NCBI GenBank assembly: GCA_013215055.1
Contig: JABSRQ010000014.1
Span: forward strand, 33,238 to 97,237
Source: Pseudomonadales bacterium
GTDB lineage: Bacteria; Pseudomonadota; Gammaproteobacteria; Pseudomonadales; DT-91
DNA: 64,000 bases
Reading direction: 5' to 3'
Under the pieces are notes generated by a model that saw only the letters and a list, made by a program, of their open reading frames with translations, was not told the DNA's origin and did not search any database. Within the stretch, counting starts at the first letter, position 1. Every line of letters begins with the position of its first letter. Position numbers and translations under genes: made by a program. Of the stretch, positions 43,674-53,301 are shown piece by piece.

Positions 43674-44196
43674 TTAATAATAATGAGAACTTAAGCCTTC
43701 GATAAGCTCTTTTTGTTGCTGGATGATGTCAACCAGAAATTCTCTGCAAACTCTCACCCTGGCGGTTGATCTTAAATCCACATGGCTCAATACCCATATG
43801 CCCCATTGCGAAGGTGTAAGGTTTAGATCCAGGCGTCTTAAGGTCGGTTCTTTATCGGCAACATAGCAGGGCAACCTTGCCAGCCCTTGGTGATGTTTAA
43901 CGGCCTCCATCATCGTCATAATTTCGTTGGCCCTTATCGCAATGCGCCCATCGGGGTAATGATTTTTCACCCATTCAGGCGTTTTACGTTCATGTTCCCA
44001 TACAATCAATTGATCGGTGTTGCGCTTCTTTTTCAGGTAATTATTACTGGCGTAGATGCCATGGCCCAGTGTTAACACTTTTCTGCCCACCAGATAATCC
44101 GGCGGATTAGGGCTTAAGCGTACGGCGATATCGGCCTGGCGGCTGGTTAAATCTGCCAGGCTGGTAGAGCTTAAAAGTTCTAAAAGTGGCGATATG
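43674..44196 (-). pseudogene. LysR-family regulator, C-terminal remnant
   Basis: Only the effector-binding part remains. The open frame continues upstream of ATG 44090: ISPLLELLSSTSLADLTSRQ then ADIAVRLSPNPPDYLVGRKVL and on to the LysR C-terminus (GLARLPCYVADKEPTLRRLD, WVLSHVDLRSTARVRVCREFL). There is no helix-turn-helix domain; the sequence stops near 44196, exactly where the truncated gene on the opposite strand begins. The shared break point suggests one deletion or recombination event. Confidence 0.75.
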
Positions 44197-44490
44197 CCCG
44201 GCGCGCACGCTTTAGTGAAAGAGCAGACAGAAACGAAAACCGGATTAATTCTGGATATGGAACATCACTTTATCAGCGATTCTAACGGTGTATTAAAAAC
44301 CCAGGACAAAGCCGTATTAACTAAAACTCCCAATAAACCTGGCAGTTACATGATTGAGATTCAATACCATGTTGTGGATTCACGCGGCACGCTGGCTGAT
44401 TACCGTGGTGATTTTCATAGCTTTGGATTAATAAAGTTAGACAAGGGCCAAGTGATACTGCGCTACACAGGCGAGGTTTGTAAAACATAA
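44194..44490 (+). pseudogene. N-terminally truncated protein of unknown family
   Basis: 98 codons from an ATG that is probably not the native start. The text TETKTGLILDMEHHFISD, TQDKAVLTKTPNKPGSYMIEI, YHVVDSRGTLADYRGDFHSFG and LDKGQVILRYTGEVC looks like the C-terminal part of a barrel-like domain of about 160 residues. It lacks any signal or start context and abuts the LysR remnant. The stop overlaps the gloA start by one base, so it may still be translated upstream of gloA. Confidence 0.5.
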
Positions 44491-44885
44491 TGAAACGTAT
44501 TTTACATACCATGTTGCGTGTTGGAGATATGCAAACATCCATCCGGTTTTACCAACAGGTGTTAGGCATGAAAGTGTTACGCACCTTTGACCGACCGGAA
44601 GAAGGCTACTCTTTGTGTTTTATCGGTTATGGAGAGGAGCAAAAAAACAGTGTGATTGAGTTAACCTGTAATCATGGTATTAGCGTTTATGACATCGGTA
44701 ATGCCTTTGGCCATATCGCCATTGAAGTGCATGACTGCAAAGCTGCCTGCCAACACGTGAAAGACAATGGAGGCAAGATTATACGAGAAGCCGGCTTATT
44801 AGCCGGCAGCCAGGAAGTCATCGCTTTTATCACCGATCCGGATGGTTATAAAATTGAGTTGATAGAAAAAAACTGGGCTAACTAA
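44490..44885 (+). CDS. gloA: Lactoylglutathione lyase (glyoxalase I)
   Basis: 131 residues. MKRILHTMLRVGDMQTSIRFY, GNAFGHIAIEV and FITDPDGYKIELIEK are typical. Metal ligands by alignment with E. coli GlxI are H6, E57, H75 and E123, all present. The enzyme converts the methylglyoxal-glutathione hemithioacetal to S-lactoylglutathione in the cytoplasm, normally with nickel. The start overlaps the preceding stop (TAATGA). A partial second copy of its 3' end lies at 47494-47659. Confidence 0.93.
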   Translation: MKRILHTMLRVGDMQTSIRFYQQVLGMKVLRTFDRPEEGYSLCFIGYGEEQKNSVIELTCNHGISVYDIGNAFGHIAIEVHDCKAACQHVKDNGGKIIREAGLLAGSQEVIAFITDPDGYKIELIEKNWAN

Positions 44886-45088
44886 TCCCGATTTTATTTG
44901 AGCTGTCGCATGATGAAAAAATGACGTTGCTCTGCAACTGAATTTAACCAAGGCGTAGTCTGTTTGGTTCTGGATGACGGGTATTAAATACCTGAGCATC
45001 CAGATAGGTACAACGTAGAGTGAAAGGCGATTGTCTTAGGTTATTTAATTGATCATCAAACGTCGAATAGACCATTAAAAATCAAAGG

Positions 45089-47176
45089 TCAGAATTCATG
45101 CTCTACACCTACAATTACCAGGCGTTTAATATCTTCTAGACCATTTTCATTATGCCATAATGCCGGTTTGAAATTTTCTCTATCAAATAGGTTTTTAATA
45201 TCGATATAGGCTCTGGTATTTGTATACATGGATTTATTCAAATGCAGGTCTGTGCGCCAATAAGTGCTTAATTTGTTGGCATTTTCGCTACTATTACTTA
45301 ATACGGGTCCTTCCGTCATATCAAGATAGATACTGTTGCTGATATACAACTCAGTGCCAAAATTATCAAAGCGGTAGCCGCCATCAATATGTAAAATCCA
45401 ACTTGGGAAGGCTGAATAATCAATGTGGCTATCCTTGTTTTCACTGCTGACAAAGGAAATGGAGTCTCGGCTGAACCAATGCTGCCATTCACCTTCAAAG
45501 ATTAACTCAACACCTTTTGATCGGTTATTGCTGACATTTTGATAGCTGCCTGAGAATTTCGATGGATCACAGCCATCTTCCATTTTACAGTCACCGATGA
45601 TGATGCCGTTGATCCAATCACTATAAAACAAGACGATTTCTGTGCGCCAGGTTTTACGCTGATGCATATAAACCAACTCAATAGTGTCTATGGTTTCTGG
45701 TTTCAGATTTTCATCACCTTGGGATATGCCAATACCGGATAACTCCGATGCAGTGGGGGGGCGAAAAGCTTGCCCATACAGTAATTTAAAGGCATGGAAT
45801 GTATTGGGGGTGTAGATTAAGCCCATTCGAGGTGTTAGTTGATCGCCGATATCGGAAAAATCATCCCAGCGTCCACCATATAACAAGTACCAATTATCAT
45901 TCAATAATGCGCTTTTGGCCTGTAAAACTACCGCAATATTACTGCGTGTTCGCCCGACTGCAGTGCTTTTGTTGGCGGATAAAATCTCACCAGAAGGATC
46001 TACGATCAGGGTTTGTCTGTCTGTCATTTTACCTTTGTCATAGGAGAATTTTGCGTACCACTTTGTATGCCAGCGTATATTTTCTTGTTTAACATTAAAA
46101 TGAAGGCCTTGCTTGTTTTCTTTACCCTGCGTGACTTGTTTATTACCGGTAAGCGTCGTGAAATCGAGATCATGTTCTATTTCACTTTGCATATGATAAG
46201 CCATGGCATCAACGCTGATATTATTTTCTAACTGCCTGCCGAGTTTGAACTTAGCCAAGGTGAAGCGTGAATCACTGTCCACCCAATCCCGGTTTTTTAA
46301 TAAGCTGCTTCCCGAAAAAAATTGGGTGCCTATGCTTGGGTGTTTCTCAGCTTCATAATCGAAATAATAGAGGCCGGCTTCATAAAATATACGATCCTGT
46401 GGTTCAGAAAGTATACGTATGACCGCCGTTTGCTGTTGTTTCTTATAGGCATATTCCCCCTGTTGCAGTTCACCACTGGCAGGTTCTGTGTATTGGTAGT
46501 TCATAGACTGATCGCCCAAGCCTCGTCCAGCTAAAGCCACATTAATACGTGTGATATCGCCAAGACCATGGCTGGCCCTCAAGCTTGCGGCATACAGACC
46601 ATCCTGTCCTAGTTCAAGCTGGCTCTCCACTTCATTGTTCTGGGCCTGATAGGACTCTAATGAAACCGCACCATGAAAAGAGTCACTGCCATAAATAGAT
46701 GAGCTGGGCCCACGAATCATCTCAACGTTATTCAGTGCATTGAGATCAAAATTGGTTTTATCATAGAACGAAGAACCAAAGAAAAAATCATTTAAAGGCA
46801 CATCATCAAGCACAACGGCCATTCCACGTACCGATGTGCTGTTGGAGAAACCTCGAATGGCGATCGTAGAGCTGGCAAGCGTTGAATAAGACACCACTGA
46901 TGGCGCATGAGAGAGTACATCTGTGATCTGTTGATCGGTCTGTTGCTGCCATTGCTCTCGGCTTGTTACAAATACCGAAGAGCCCGCATGTAGCAAATTC
47001 TCAGAGAATGGCGATGAAATATTGACTTGAATCCGCATCAACTCTACCAGACTCATCTGGTACACTTTAATGATTTCGAGGTCATTGCTCTCGGTTGCAT
47101 ATGACTGACTACACAACAGGAATAACAGGGCACAGCAAAAAAAACGGACGCTTTCAACGAATCGTTTTGTCAGCAT
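45089..47176 (-). CDS. TonB-dependent outer-membrane receptor
   Basis: 695 residues from ATG 47176, preceded by AAGGGG; the frame is open to 47263 but the shorter form has the better signal peptide (ALLFLLCSQSYA|TES). The plug domain has SSVFVTSREQWQQQTDQQITDVLSHAPSVVSY, IRGFSNSTSVRGMAVVLDDVPLND, and MIRGPSSSIYGSDSFHGAVSLE. The barrel has PRMGLIYTP, LYGQAFRPPTASEL and ends VGVEHEF. Substrate unknown. It lies between gloA and a truncated gloA copy, so it may have arrived within a duplication. A remnant of a paralogue lies at 56.8 kb. Confidence 0.9.
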   Translation of the reverse strand: MLTKRFVESVRFFCCALLFLLCSQSYATESNDLEIIKVYQMSLVELMRIQVNISSPFSENLLHAGSSVFVTSREQWQQQTDQQITDVLSHAPSVVSYSTLASSTIAIRGFSNSTSVRGMAVVLDDVPLNDFFFGSSFYDKTNFDLNALNNVEMIRGPSSSIYGSDSFHGAVSLESYQAQNNEVESQLELGQDGLYAASLRASHGLGDITRINVALAGRGLGDQSMNYQYTEPASGELQQGEYAYKKQQQTAVIRILSEPQDRIFYEAGLYYFDYEAEKHPSIGTQFFSGSSLLKNRDWVDSDSRFTLAKFKLGRQLENNISVDAMAYHMQSEIEHDLDFTTLTGNKQVTQGKENKQGLHFNVKQENIRWHTKWYAKFSYDKGKMTDRQTLIVDPSGEILSANKSTAVGRTRSNIAVVLQAKSALLNDNWYLLYGGRWDDFSDIGDQLTPRMGLIYTPNTFHAFKLLYGQAFRPPTASELSGIGISQGDENLKPETIDTIELVYMHQRKTWRTEIVLFYSDWINGIIIGDCKMEDGCDPSKFSGSYQNVSNNRSKGVELIFEGEWQHWFSRDSISFVSSENKDSHIDYSAFPSWILHIDGGYRFDNFGTELYISNSIYLDMTEGPVLSNSSENANKLSTYWRTDLHLNKSMYTNTRAYIDIKNLFDRENFKPALWHNENGLEDIKRLVIVGVEHEF

Positions 47177-47493
47177 GTAAAAGCCCCTTAGTAGAAAAAA
47201 TCTATCGAAGAGCAGCCTAATAGAAAATAATGTTAAGGCTCTAATTGTAAACCTGACTTTCATGAAGGTTTAGTGCATAAGCTATAGGGAATTCTAGTTT
47301 ATGGGCTAAACCTAGTCCATTATTTATAGTTGCTTCGGGGCTGAGATAACATGGGGGAATTGACCGACATTTAACGATCCTATTTTCATGAAAAGTTGAA
47401 TGAATCAGATATTTATATCACTTATGTTCTGCATGGATTATTTTCGAAAAAAATACATCATAAAGATTGGTAGGGCATAAGGGGATGCCTAAT

Positions 47494-47659
47494 GATGCAT
47501 GACTGAGAAACGGCCTGCCAAAGCGTGAAAGGCAATGGCGGCAAGGTCATACGAGAAGCCGGCTTATTAGCCGGCAGCCAAGAACTCATCGCTTTTATCA
47601 CCGACCCGGATGGTTATAACATTGAGTTGATTGAGAAAAGCTGGCATAACGCTGTATGA
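47494..47659 (+). pseudogene. 3' fragment of a second gloA
   Basis: Codons for NGGKVIREAGLLAGSQELI, AFITDPDGYNIELIEKSW and a few more residues, ending TGA 47657-47659. It is nearly identical in DNA to 44729-44885 of gloA over about 160 bp and starts in mid-gene without a start codon. The rest of the gap 47177-47748 is empty. Confidence 0.8.
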
Positions 47660-47748
47660 GTCACTTTTAGCCATAGGCATGACTGTTTTTTATCAAGCTA
47701 GGTGAGGATAATCTATCTATACTGGGATTTTTTCCATAGAGAATACAG

Positions 47749-48645
47749 ATGCAAACACAGTCTAGCGAATTTCAAGTTGAAGGCACGACACTTCGTGGTG
47801 TATTCCACCTTCCTGAAAACACCGATACCAAAAACGGCCATCAACTGCCGATTGTGATTATGGCTAATGGTTATGCCACGGAATGGCAGTTTGGCACCGC
47901 TGAGTTTATCAAAGCCTTTACCGAAGCCGGCATTGCCACCTTCAATTTTGACTACCGAAGCTTTGGCCAAAGTGATGGTGAACCTAGGCAAATGGTTGAT
48001 ATTCCTGGGCAATTAATCGATTTTCACCATGCTATTGAGAATGTTAAAAATCAGGCATGGGTAGATGGTCAAAAGCTTATTTTATGGGGCAGTTCTTTAG
48101 GTGGCGGCCATGCGATATCGATGGCAGCTGAGCATCATGAAATTAAAGCGATGATTGCGCAAGTGCCACATTGTTGCAGCCGTGCCGCGTTTAAAACCGT
48201 GAGCTTATCCGCCGTTTTTAAAGGCATGAGTAATGCTATTGCCGACAACCTAGGTAGCCTGTTTAATCGCCCACCTATTTATTTACCTATTCTGGCAGAG
48301 CCTTCTGAATACGGTGTAATGCACCATGCTGGCTGGAAAAAAAGTTATGAAGTTATAGGGGATGGTAGCCCAACCTGGAAAAATCAACTCGTAGCAAGAT
48401 CCTTATTAAAAGGCGGTGATTATCGCCCAACGATGGTGGCGGATAAAATTCAATGCCCTAGTTTATTAGTGCCAGCAGAGGATGATGCTGGTGTGCCATT
48501 GGATAGCGTAAAAGAGACGGCGAATAAGATGAAACAAGCTGAAATATTTAGCATTCCCGGCGATCACTTTGGGGTCTATTACGGTGAATATTTACCCCGC
48601 GTGATTGAAAAACAGTTAGGTTTTATCCAAAAGCATATTGCTTAA
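47749..48645 (+). CDS. Alpha/beta hydrolase
   Basis: 298 residues, cytoplasmic. Fold features: IVIMANGYATEW, ATFNFDYRSFGQSDG, nucleophile elbow LWGSSLGGGHAIS, the acid in VPAEDDAGVP and the histidine in IPGDHFGVYYGEY. Resembles dienelactone-hydrolase-like or peptidase S15-like carboxyl esterases acting on small esters; the substrate cannot be read. Alone on its transcript; a hairpin lies 172 bp downstream. Confidence 0.85.
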   Translation: MQTQSSEFQVEGTTLRGVFHLPENTDTKNGHQLPIVIMANGYATEWQFGTAEFIKAFTEAGIATFNFDYRSFGQSDGEPRQMVDIPGQLIDFHHAIENVKNQAWVDGQKLILWGSSLGGGHAISMAAEHHEIKAMIAQVPHCCSRAAFKTVSLSAVFKGMSNAIADNLGSLFNRPPIYLPILAEPSEYGVMHHAGWKKSYEVIGDGSPTWKNQLVARSLLKGGDYRPTMVADKIQCPSLLVPAEDDAGVPLDSVKETANKMKQAEIFSIPGDHFGVYYGEYLPRVIEKQLGFIQKHIA

Positions 48646-49459
48646 CCGGCAATACCTTTTTGTGAATGCAGACTGCCTTCTTTTACATTGGGCCTTTAAA
48701 CGATTGATGCTGAATTTTGCTTTAAATAGATATTAATAACCGGATTTTAAGGGGGCTAAAATAATGTGTATGTCTCCTTAAATCACAATGTCTGATAATA
48801 AAGTATCATCTTTTCTGAGGCTGGTTGGTGTCAACTCCAGCCTCAATGCATCCTGACAAGACGTAAAATTGAGGGGCTGAAAAGAGGGAAATCAGCCTTT
48901 GCGATTAGCTTTTACTGTGTCGAATTATATCACCCGCCAAGATCAAATGAAGATAGCCACTGTTATAAAAAACACTTAATCTGCTTATCAGATACCTGAA
49001 CCTCATGCGCCTCTACTGAAGTTTAACCTCTAAATAACGTCACTTTTATTATCCATTGGTATTTGATTGAATGTTAGAGTCTCACTTGCTCTAATATTAT
49101 TTAATAGTACAATCTGGCCTAACAGTTTAACCTTATAATTTAGCTAAAGCCTTAGGATTTCCATGGATTTCTGTATGGCCAGAGTCAAAGCAACCCTTCG
49201 ATTTCAAGCTAAAATCGCGGTTATAGGCCTTATACTCTGAAGGCCTGCAATAATCCCCATTGCAGGCTGACGGTTTAGATAAGCGGCATTAGCTCCAATG
49301 CCCGGTCATGGCACATTAAAACTGTACGAAAAAACTGAGCGTTGATTGTAAATTTATCAGATCAAGCTTGAGTCATAACTCCCAATCAAATCTTATTTAC
49401 AACGTCTAGCCATAGCTAGATTTTTATTACATAGTATTTTTTTAATCAACTGCACCCTA
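48646..49459. other. Gene-free stretch with two perfect hairpins
   Basis: I see no coding sequence. GAGGCTGG...CCAGCCTC at 48817-48844 (with inner TTG/CAA pairs) and GCCTGCAAT...ATTGCAGGC at 49243-49267 are strong inverted repeats, perhaps terminators or REP-like elements. The stretch is AT-rich and joins an endonuclease relic. Confidence 0.6.
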
Positions 49460-49790
49460 TCAAACTCCCAAGTTTTCACAGGTACATTTTTTCCCAAATT
49501 GTGCATGTGACTTGCTCATGCGGTAACACTTGTATTTGGCATCCATATAAAGGTAGCTACGCGCTTTAGACCTTCTATCCCTTGCAGGTCGTTCAGCCTT
49601 TCTGTTTGATATCTTCATCTTGCAGCTACCGACATCAATAAACGCGACAACGTTGTAATTGCTACGCAGGCATTGACTGACCCGTTGGCTGGAAACAGCT
49701 TGTACATATCGGATTGCATATACCTGTATTCAAGGTTCATCTTCTCAGCGCATTTAAGACTAAACCCCATACATTCGCATACTTGGGAAA
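49460..49790 (-). pseudogene. Endonuclease I (EndA-like) remnant
   Basis: Minus strand, one frame gives KCAEKMNLEYRYMQSDMYKL then FPANGSVNA; after a frame change it continues RSNYNVVAFID and KAERPARDRRSKARSYLYMDAKY, then YRMSK to the stop at 49460. This is the order of the endonuclease I family (CAEKVN.EYRYMQADMYNL.PA.G.VN..RSNY, PPRARG.IARTYLYM). The N-terminal half and several frames are lost. The intact enzymes are secreted, non-specific nucleases. Confidence 0.75.
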
Positions 49791-50034
49791 GGCATATTTA
49801 TAGGACTTACCCCCGGAGCCCTATTCAGCGTGGCGCTTGATGCTGATCAATGCAGGGATTGCAGAAAAATAAGGGGCTGAGCCTCTTTTTATCCGCAAAC
49901 CAATAAAACAATTTTTATTGATTAATTGCAAAGCTAGTCATGTCCGTTTTTTTTAAGTATGACCATGCTCATGTTTTTGTGTAATTGGCAGCGTATATTC
50001 ATCTCAAATTATCAGCAATTGGCGGAAATCAGCG

Positions 50035-50225
50035 GTGAGCATAAACGTATTGAAAATAGCAGGTGTGGAAAAAAAACAGGCATCTCTGAGCGTCAGATAT
50101 ATGTGCAAATGAAGGCTGACACTTTCCCACGTTCGATCACATTGACCGCTGGAAAAAACGCCTCAAAGGGCTGGGTTGAATGTGAAATAGATGAATGGAT
50201 CACAGCAAGAATGGACGAAAGATAA
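50035..50225 (+). pseudogene. AlpA-family phage-type regulator, frameshifted at an A8 tract
   Basis: Starting at GTG 50035, with GGCGGAAA upstream, the frame reads MSINVLKIAGVEKK and runs into eight A (50069-50076). The next frame then continues TGISERQIYVQMKADTFPRS and GWVECEIDEWITARMDER. A ninth A would give an uninterrupted AlpA protein of 64 residues with its helix-turn-helix. A longer open frame from 49959 covers the C-terminal part but has the wrong N-terminus. AlpA proteins control excision of integrated elements. Slippage, true mutation or a sequencing error are all possible. Confidence 0.7.
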
Positions 50226-50255
50226 ATAAACAATCAAACAACATTGAGAGAGAAC

Positions 50256-50435
50256 ATGAAAAAATTATTCGTAGCAGCATTACTCGCTTCATCTGTGGCA
50301 GTGGCCTTACCTGCGCAAGCGGAATCATTTAGATTTAAAAAGAAGTTACCCACAGCAAGGCCTGCACCTACAGCACCAGCATCGCCAGCTTTAACGGAAC
50401 CGGTTGAGAATCACATCCGCGCCCCTTTACCTTAG
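50256..50435 (+). CDS. Small exported Pro/Ala-rich protein
   Basis: 59 residues from ATG 50256 (AGAGAGAA upstream). Signal peptide KKLFVAALLASSVAVALPAQA, then ESFRFKKKLPTARPAPTAPA and a short tail, so a mature peptide of about 37 residues. I do not recognise it. It lies between the AlpA relic and an interrupted small lipoprotein, probably all from one lost element. Confidence 0.45.
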   Translation: MKKLFVAALLASSVAVALPAQAESFRFKKKLPTARPAPTAPASPALTEPVENHIRAPLP

Positions 50436-50496
50436 GGTCGTCACCATAAAAATAAATCCAGGCATTCTTTTAAGTATAAAAGGCCAGAGGTCTAAC

Positions 50497-50766
50497 ATGA
50501 AAAAATTAATTGTAATAGCATCAGTTTTATTCTTAGCAGCTTGTCAGTCATTACCACCAGAAGACAGAAGCGAGTAGAGCGCCACACCAGCAAGCGAGGT
50601 TAGCTGCAAGACGTACGCGAAGTTCGGAGAGTCACGTAGCATGATCTACACGATTTCAGGTCTTAACCTTTCACTCGCAGCAGTACCGCAGCTACTTGCG
50701 CCGCTTAATCTTGTTATCGGTGTGGTGGGTTTGGCCGCAACTGAATCCACCAGAAAAGGGTATTAA
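50497..50766 (+). pseudogene. Small lipoprotein gene with an in-frame amber codon
   Basis: ATG 50497 opens a lipoprotein signal (KKLIVIASVLFLAAC) followed by QSLPPEDRSE and TAG at 50575-50577. The same frame stays open and coding-like for 62 more codons (SATPASEVSCKTYAKFGES, then LNLVIGVVGLAATESTRKGY) to TAA 50764-50766, including a predicted membrane segment. So either a single nonsense mutation in a 90-codon gene, or amber read-through. Confidence 0.55.
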
Positions 50767-51014
50767 CAGTGTGAGGAGTTTCAAGAATATAAAAGTTTGC
50801 AAGAATCAAACAATCAGGCACGAAGCTGATGAAAATAGCCAAGCATTTTTGCCAGTTCAATATTTAACAGGTCTAACTGATCAGCCTGTTAGGTGAGTAG
50901 ATGTTATGAGGGCAGCCTATGATGAATGTGAATCGGTTTTCCCGTTTATAACTATAAATAAAACTCAGGGCTCAAGCCATGCCTGCGCCCCGAATATTTC
51001 TAACGTTTAACCTG

Positions 51015-52577
51015 TTATACAAGTACGTAGTTTAATAAATAATCCATATTGTGCTCGGCCAAAGCGGCGATGGTTAATGCAGGATTAACTGCGGCACAGG
51101 AGCCGGGAATCAAGCTGCCATCGGCTACAATTAACCCGTCATAACCGTGTACTCGCCCCCACAGATCCGTGGCCTTGCCCATGGCCATGCCACCTAAGGG
51201 ATGCCAGGTAGTTTTTTTGGTAGGTACCGGAACCGCGATGCCTCCTGCTAACAGATTGACCCTGTTCATTGTGTGTTCGCTGGCTAGGTTTGAATAAAAC
51301 TCCGCGCCTACCGGCCAATCCAGGCAAATCGCATCCTTGGCTGCATCATAATGTAGTTCACCGAGTTTATCGGGTACGGTCATGATCAACTGATTGATCA
51401 CATTAAACCCGTTGGGCAATGGTCCCGGAGAATGCTGCACTGTAACGGGTTTATACGGGTTATCCATATCAAACACGGTTAATGCATTGGGCCCAGCCTG
51501 ATTGCCATCGTTGCCCTGCTGCAGCGGTGCACGCATATACAGGTCATCACCGTTATTGCCCCACTCTTTACCAACATACTCATTCAAGTTCGATAAGGTG
51601 CCCTTGTGTTTGGCTTTTAACATCAGCTTGGTGGTGTTTAAAGTACCGGCCGCAAGAATCAACAGATCCGTTTCCAGGATTTTCTTCTCTATCACATTAC
51701 CCACATCATCAAGCACATCACAATAGACGAAATAACCTCCAGCAGGTCTTTCGGCGATATCACTGACTTGATGCAACGCATGGATGGTGACAAGCCCGGT
51801 TTCCTGGGCCTGCTTTAGGTAATTTTTATTTAGACTATTTTTTGCACCGGAATTACAGCCATAGTTGTATTGGCTGATTGTTGCTGCGGCTGGCAGTTCA
51901 CCGCTAAGTTCCTTTTCAATTATGCTCCAGTCGAAGCCGGCATGAGTTCTTTCGACTTCATGGCCGGCCCTGCGCATATTCTGTTTAAAGGTACGCATGG
52001 CTTTGTAAGGCGTAGCCTGTAATACAGATTTGGGGATGGTACCGCTGGAAAGCATATTGCGTACAAGAGGATAATAATACTGATCCAGTAATTCATAACT
52101 GATTTCACTGGGGAAGATCTGTTCAAACAGCGACTGCTTGGGCTGCAATAACGCACCGCCATACACCAGTGAACCCCCGCCGACACCGGCACCACATAAG
52201 GCATCGATGTTCCAGCTTTTGACACGTTCTAACAACCCGGTATAGACATCAACATTGGTGGTGCCTTGCAACTCTTCCTTGCCACTGAGCCAGCCACAGC
52301 GGCCATCAGGATTGGCGCTCGTGGGGAATAATCCCGGATAAGGGTTATCACTTTCTTTATCCCAGTGGCGACCACGTTCCAGAACTGTCGTTTGGATACC
52401 GTGCTGGGCGAGTCGCAGAGCCGATACCGCACCACCAAAGCCACTGCCAATCACGATGGCGCTTTGTGGTTTGTTACTGACAGCTGCCAGACCTTTAGTC
52501 GCTACACCTGCTGCAGAAACGATGGTACTGGCCTTGATAAACTGGCGACGTGACATTTTATTTTTGTTTGATGACAT
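51015..52577 (-). CDS. GMC oxidoreductase, cholesterol-oxidase-like, Tat-exported
   Basis: 520 residues. The twin-arginine motif SRRQFIK at residues 9-15 leads a Tat signal, then the FAD site AIVIGSGFGGAVSALRLAQHG. Further hallmarks: GAGVGGGSLVYGGALLQP, VGKEWGNNGDDL and the C-terminal WHPLGGMAMGKATDLWGRVHG, with LIVADGSLIPGSCAAVNPALT. This is the class I cholesterol oxidase pattern with the catalytic His and Asn in WHPLGG and VNPALT. Likely oxidises a sterol or other hydroxylated hydrophobic compound with FAD outside the cytoplasm. True substrate not proven. Not in an operon. Confidence 0.85.
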   Translation of the reverse strand: MSSNKNKMSRRQFIKASTIVSAAGVATKGLAAVSNKPQSAIVIGSGFGGAVSALRLAQHGIQTTVLERGRHWDKESDNPYPGLFPTSANPDGRCGWLSGKEELQGTTNVDVYTGLLERVKSWNIDALCGAGVGGGSLVYGGALLQPKQSLFEQIFPSEISYELLDQYYYPLVRNMLSSGTIPKSVLQATPYKAMRTFKQNMRRAGHEVERTHAGFDWSIIEKELSGELPAAATISQYNYGCNSGAKNSLNKNYLKQAQETGLVTIHALHQVSDIAERPAGGYFVYCDVLDDVGNVIEKKILETDLLILAAGTLNTTKLMLKAKHKGTLSNLNEYVGKEWGNNGDDLYMRAPLQQGNDGNQAGPNALTVFDMDNPYKPVTVQHSPGPLPNGFNVINQLIMTVPDKLGELHYDAAKDAICLDWPVGAEFYSNLASEHTMNRVNLLAGGIAVPVPTKKTTWHPLGGMAMGKATDLWGRVHGYDGLIVADGSLIPGSCAAVNPALTIAALAEHNMDYLLNYVLV

Positions 52578-52836
52578 CCAATGATCCCTTGCTTGAGTCT
52601 AGTATCGACAATAACAGCAGATTTTCATTATAACATCAAGACAGTGTTAATACGTTAGTTGTGAGGTCGCAGTTTCATTCATTAAATTACGCTTAGATTA
52701 ACAGGGCTGAGTCTTCAATACTTGCATTAACGACTCGTGTTCAGGGCGCAGACGGGAATTATCCGTTTCATGAGATCAAAGAAGCTTGCTTAGGTGAATA
52801 TCAAAATTTCAGCTCACAGTACTCGCATAAGCTGAG

Positions 52837-53115
52837 CGCTTGAAGCGAGTATTTACCAAAAGTAGGCGCCTTAGGCGAAATTGACATCGAGCTCTGCAGT
52901 GAATGCGGTGGCAAGGTCAAAATCATTGCCAGTATAAAATATCCGTTGGCTGCCGTTCCTGCGCATCCTGCGCCCACGGCATTAGTGCATCCATGCACGT
53001 CATTGATAAGATTCTAACGCATTTAGATTTAAACGAAGTTATTATCCCTACAGCTTTTCAATTACCCGAAGCACAAGGGCCATCTTCTGAAGTGTTATTC
53101 AACATCAATTCATGC
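52837..53115 (+). pseudogene. IS91-family transposase C-terminal remnant
   Basis: Recognisable pieces are AERLKRVF, then in another frame IDIELCSECGGKVKIIASI, and, after about 65 bp of extra sequence, VIDKILTHLDLNE and LPEAQGPSSEVLFN. This is the zinc-ribbon-like C-terminus of IS91/IS801-type transposases (ERLKRVF.IDIE.C..CGG..KIIA.IEDP.VI..IL.HL). No catalytic tyrosine domain remains. Nothing else is seen in 52578-52836 and 53116-53301. Confidence 0.7.
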
Positions 53116-53301
53116 AGGTTTTTTTAGCCGGTAGGCTATTCGACGGGCAATCCTCCCTGGTTAGAACTGAAGATTTTAACCAGGGAATTTTGTTAGCTTT
53201 AATCAGGAAGACGGCTCTTTATTTAAACCAAAATATACCAATAAAAGACGGATACAGTACATAGAGATTGAACCATTTACGCGTTAATCCTTCTTATACT
53301 T

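Noticed and set aside
43600..43677. Minus-strand frame ending EICDTMKMLIGK after the LysR remnant
   Set aside because: It looks like the end of a protein but is only about 25 codons long without a start; too short to name.
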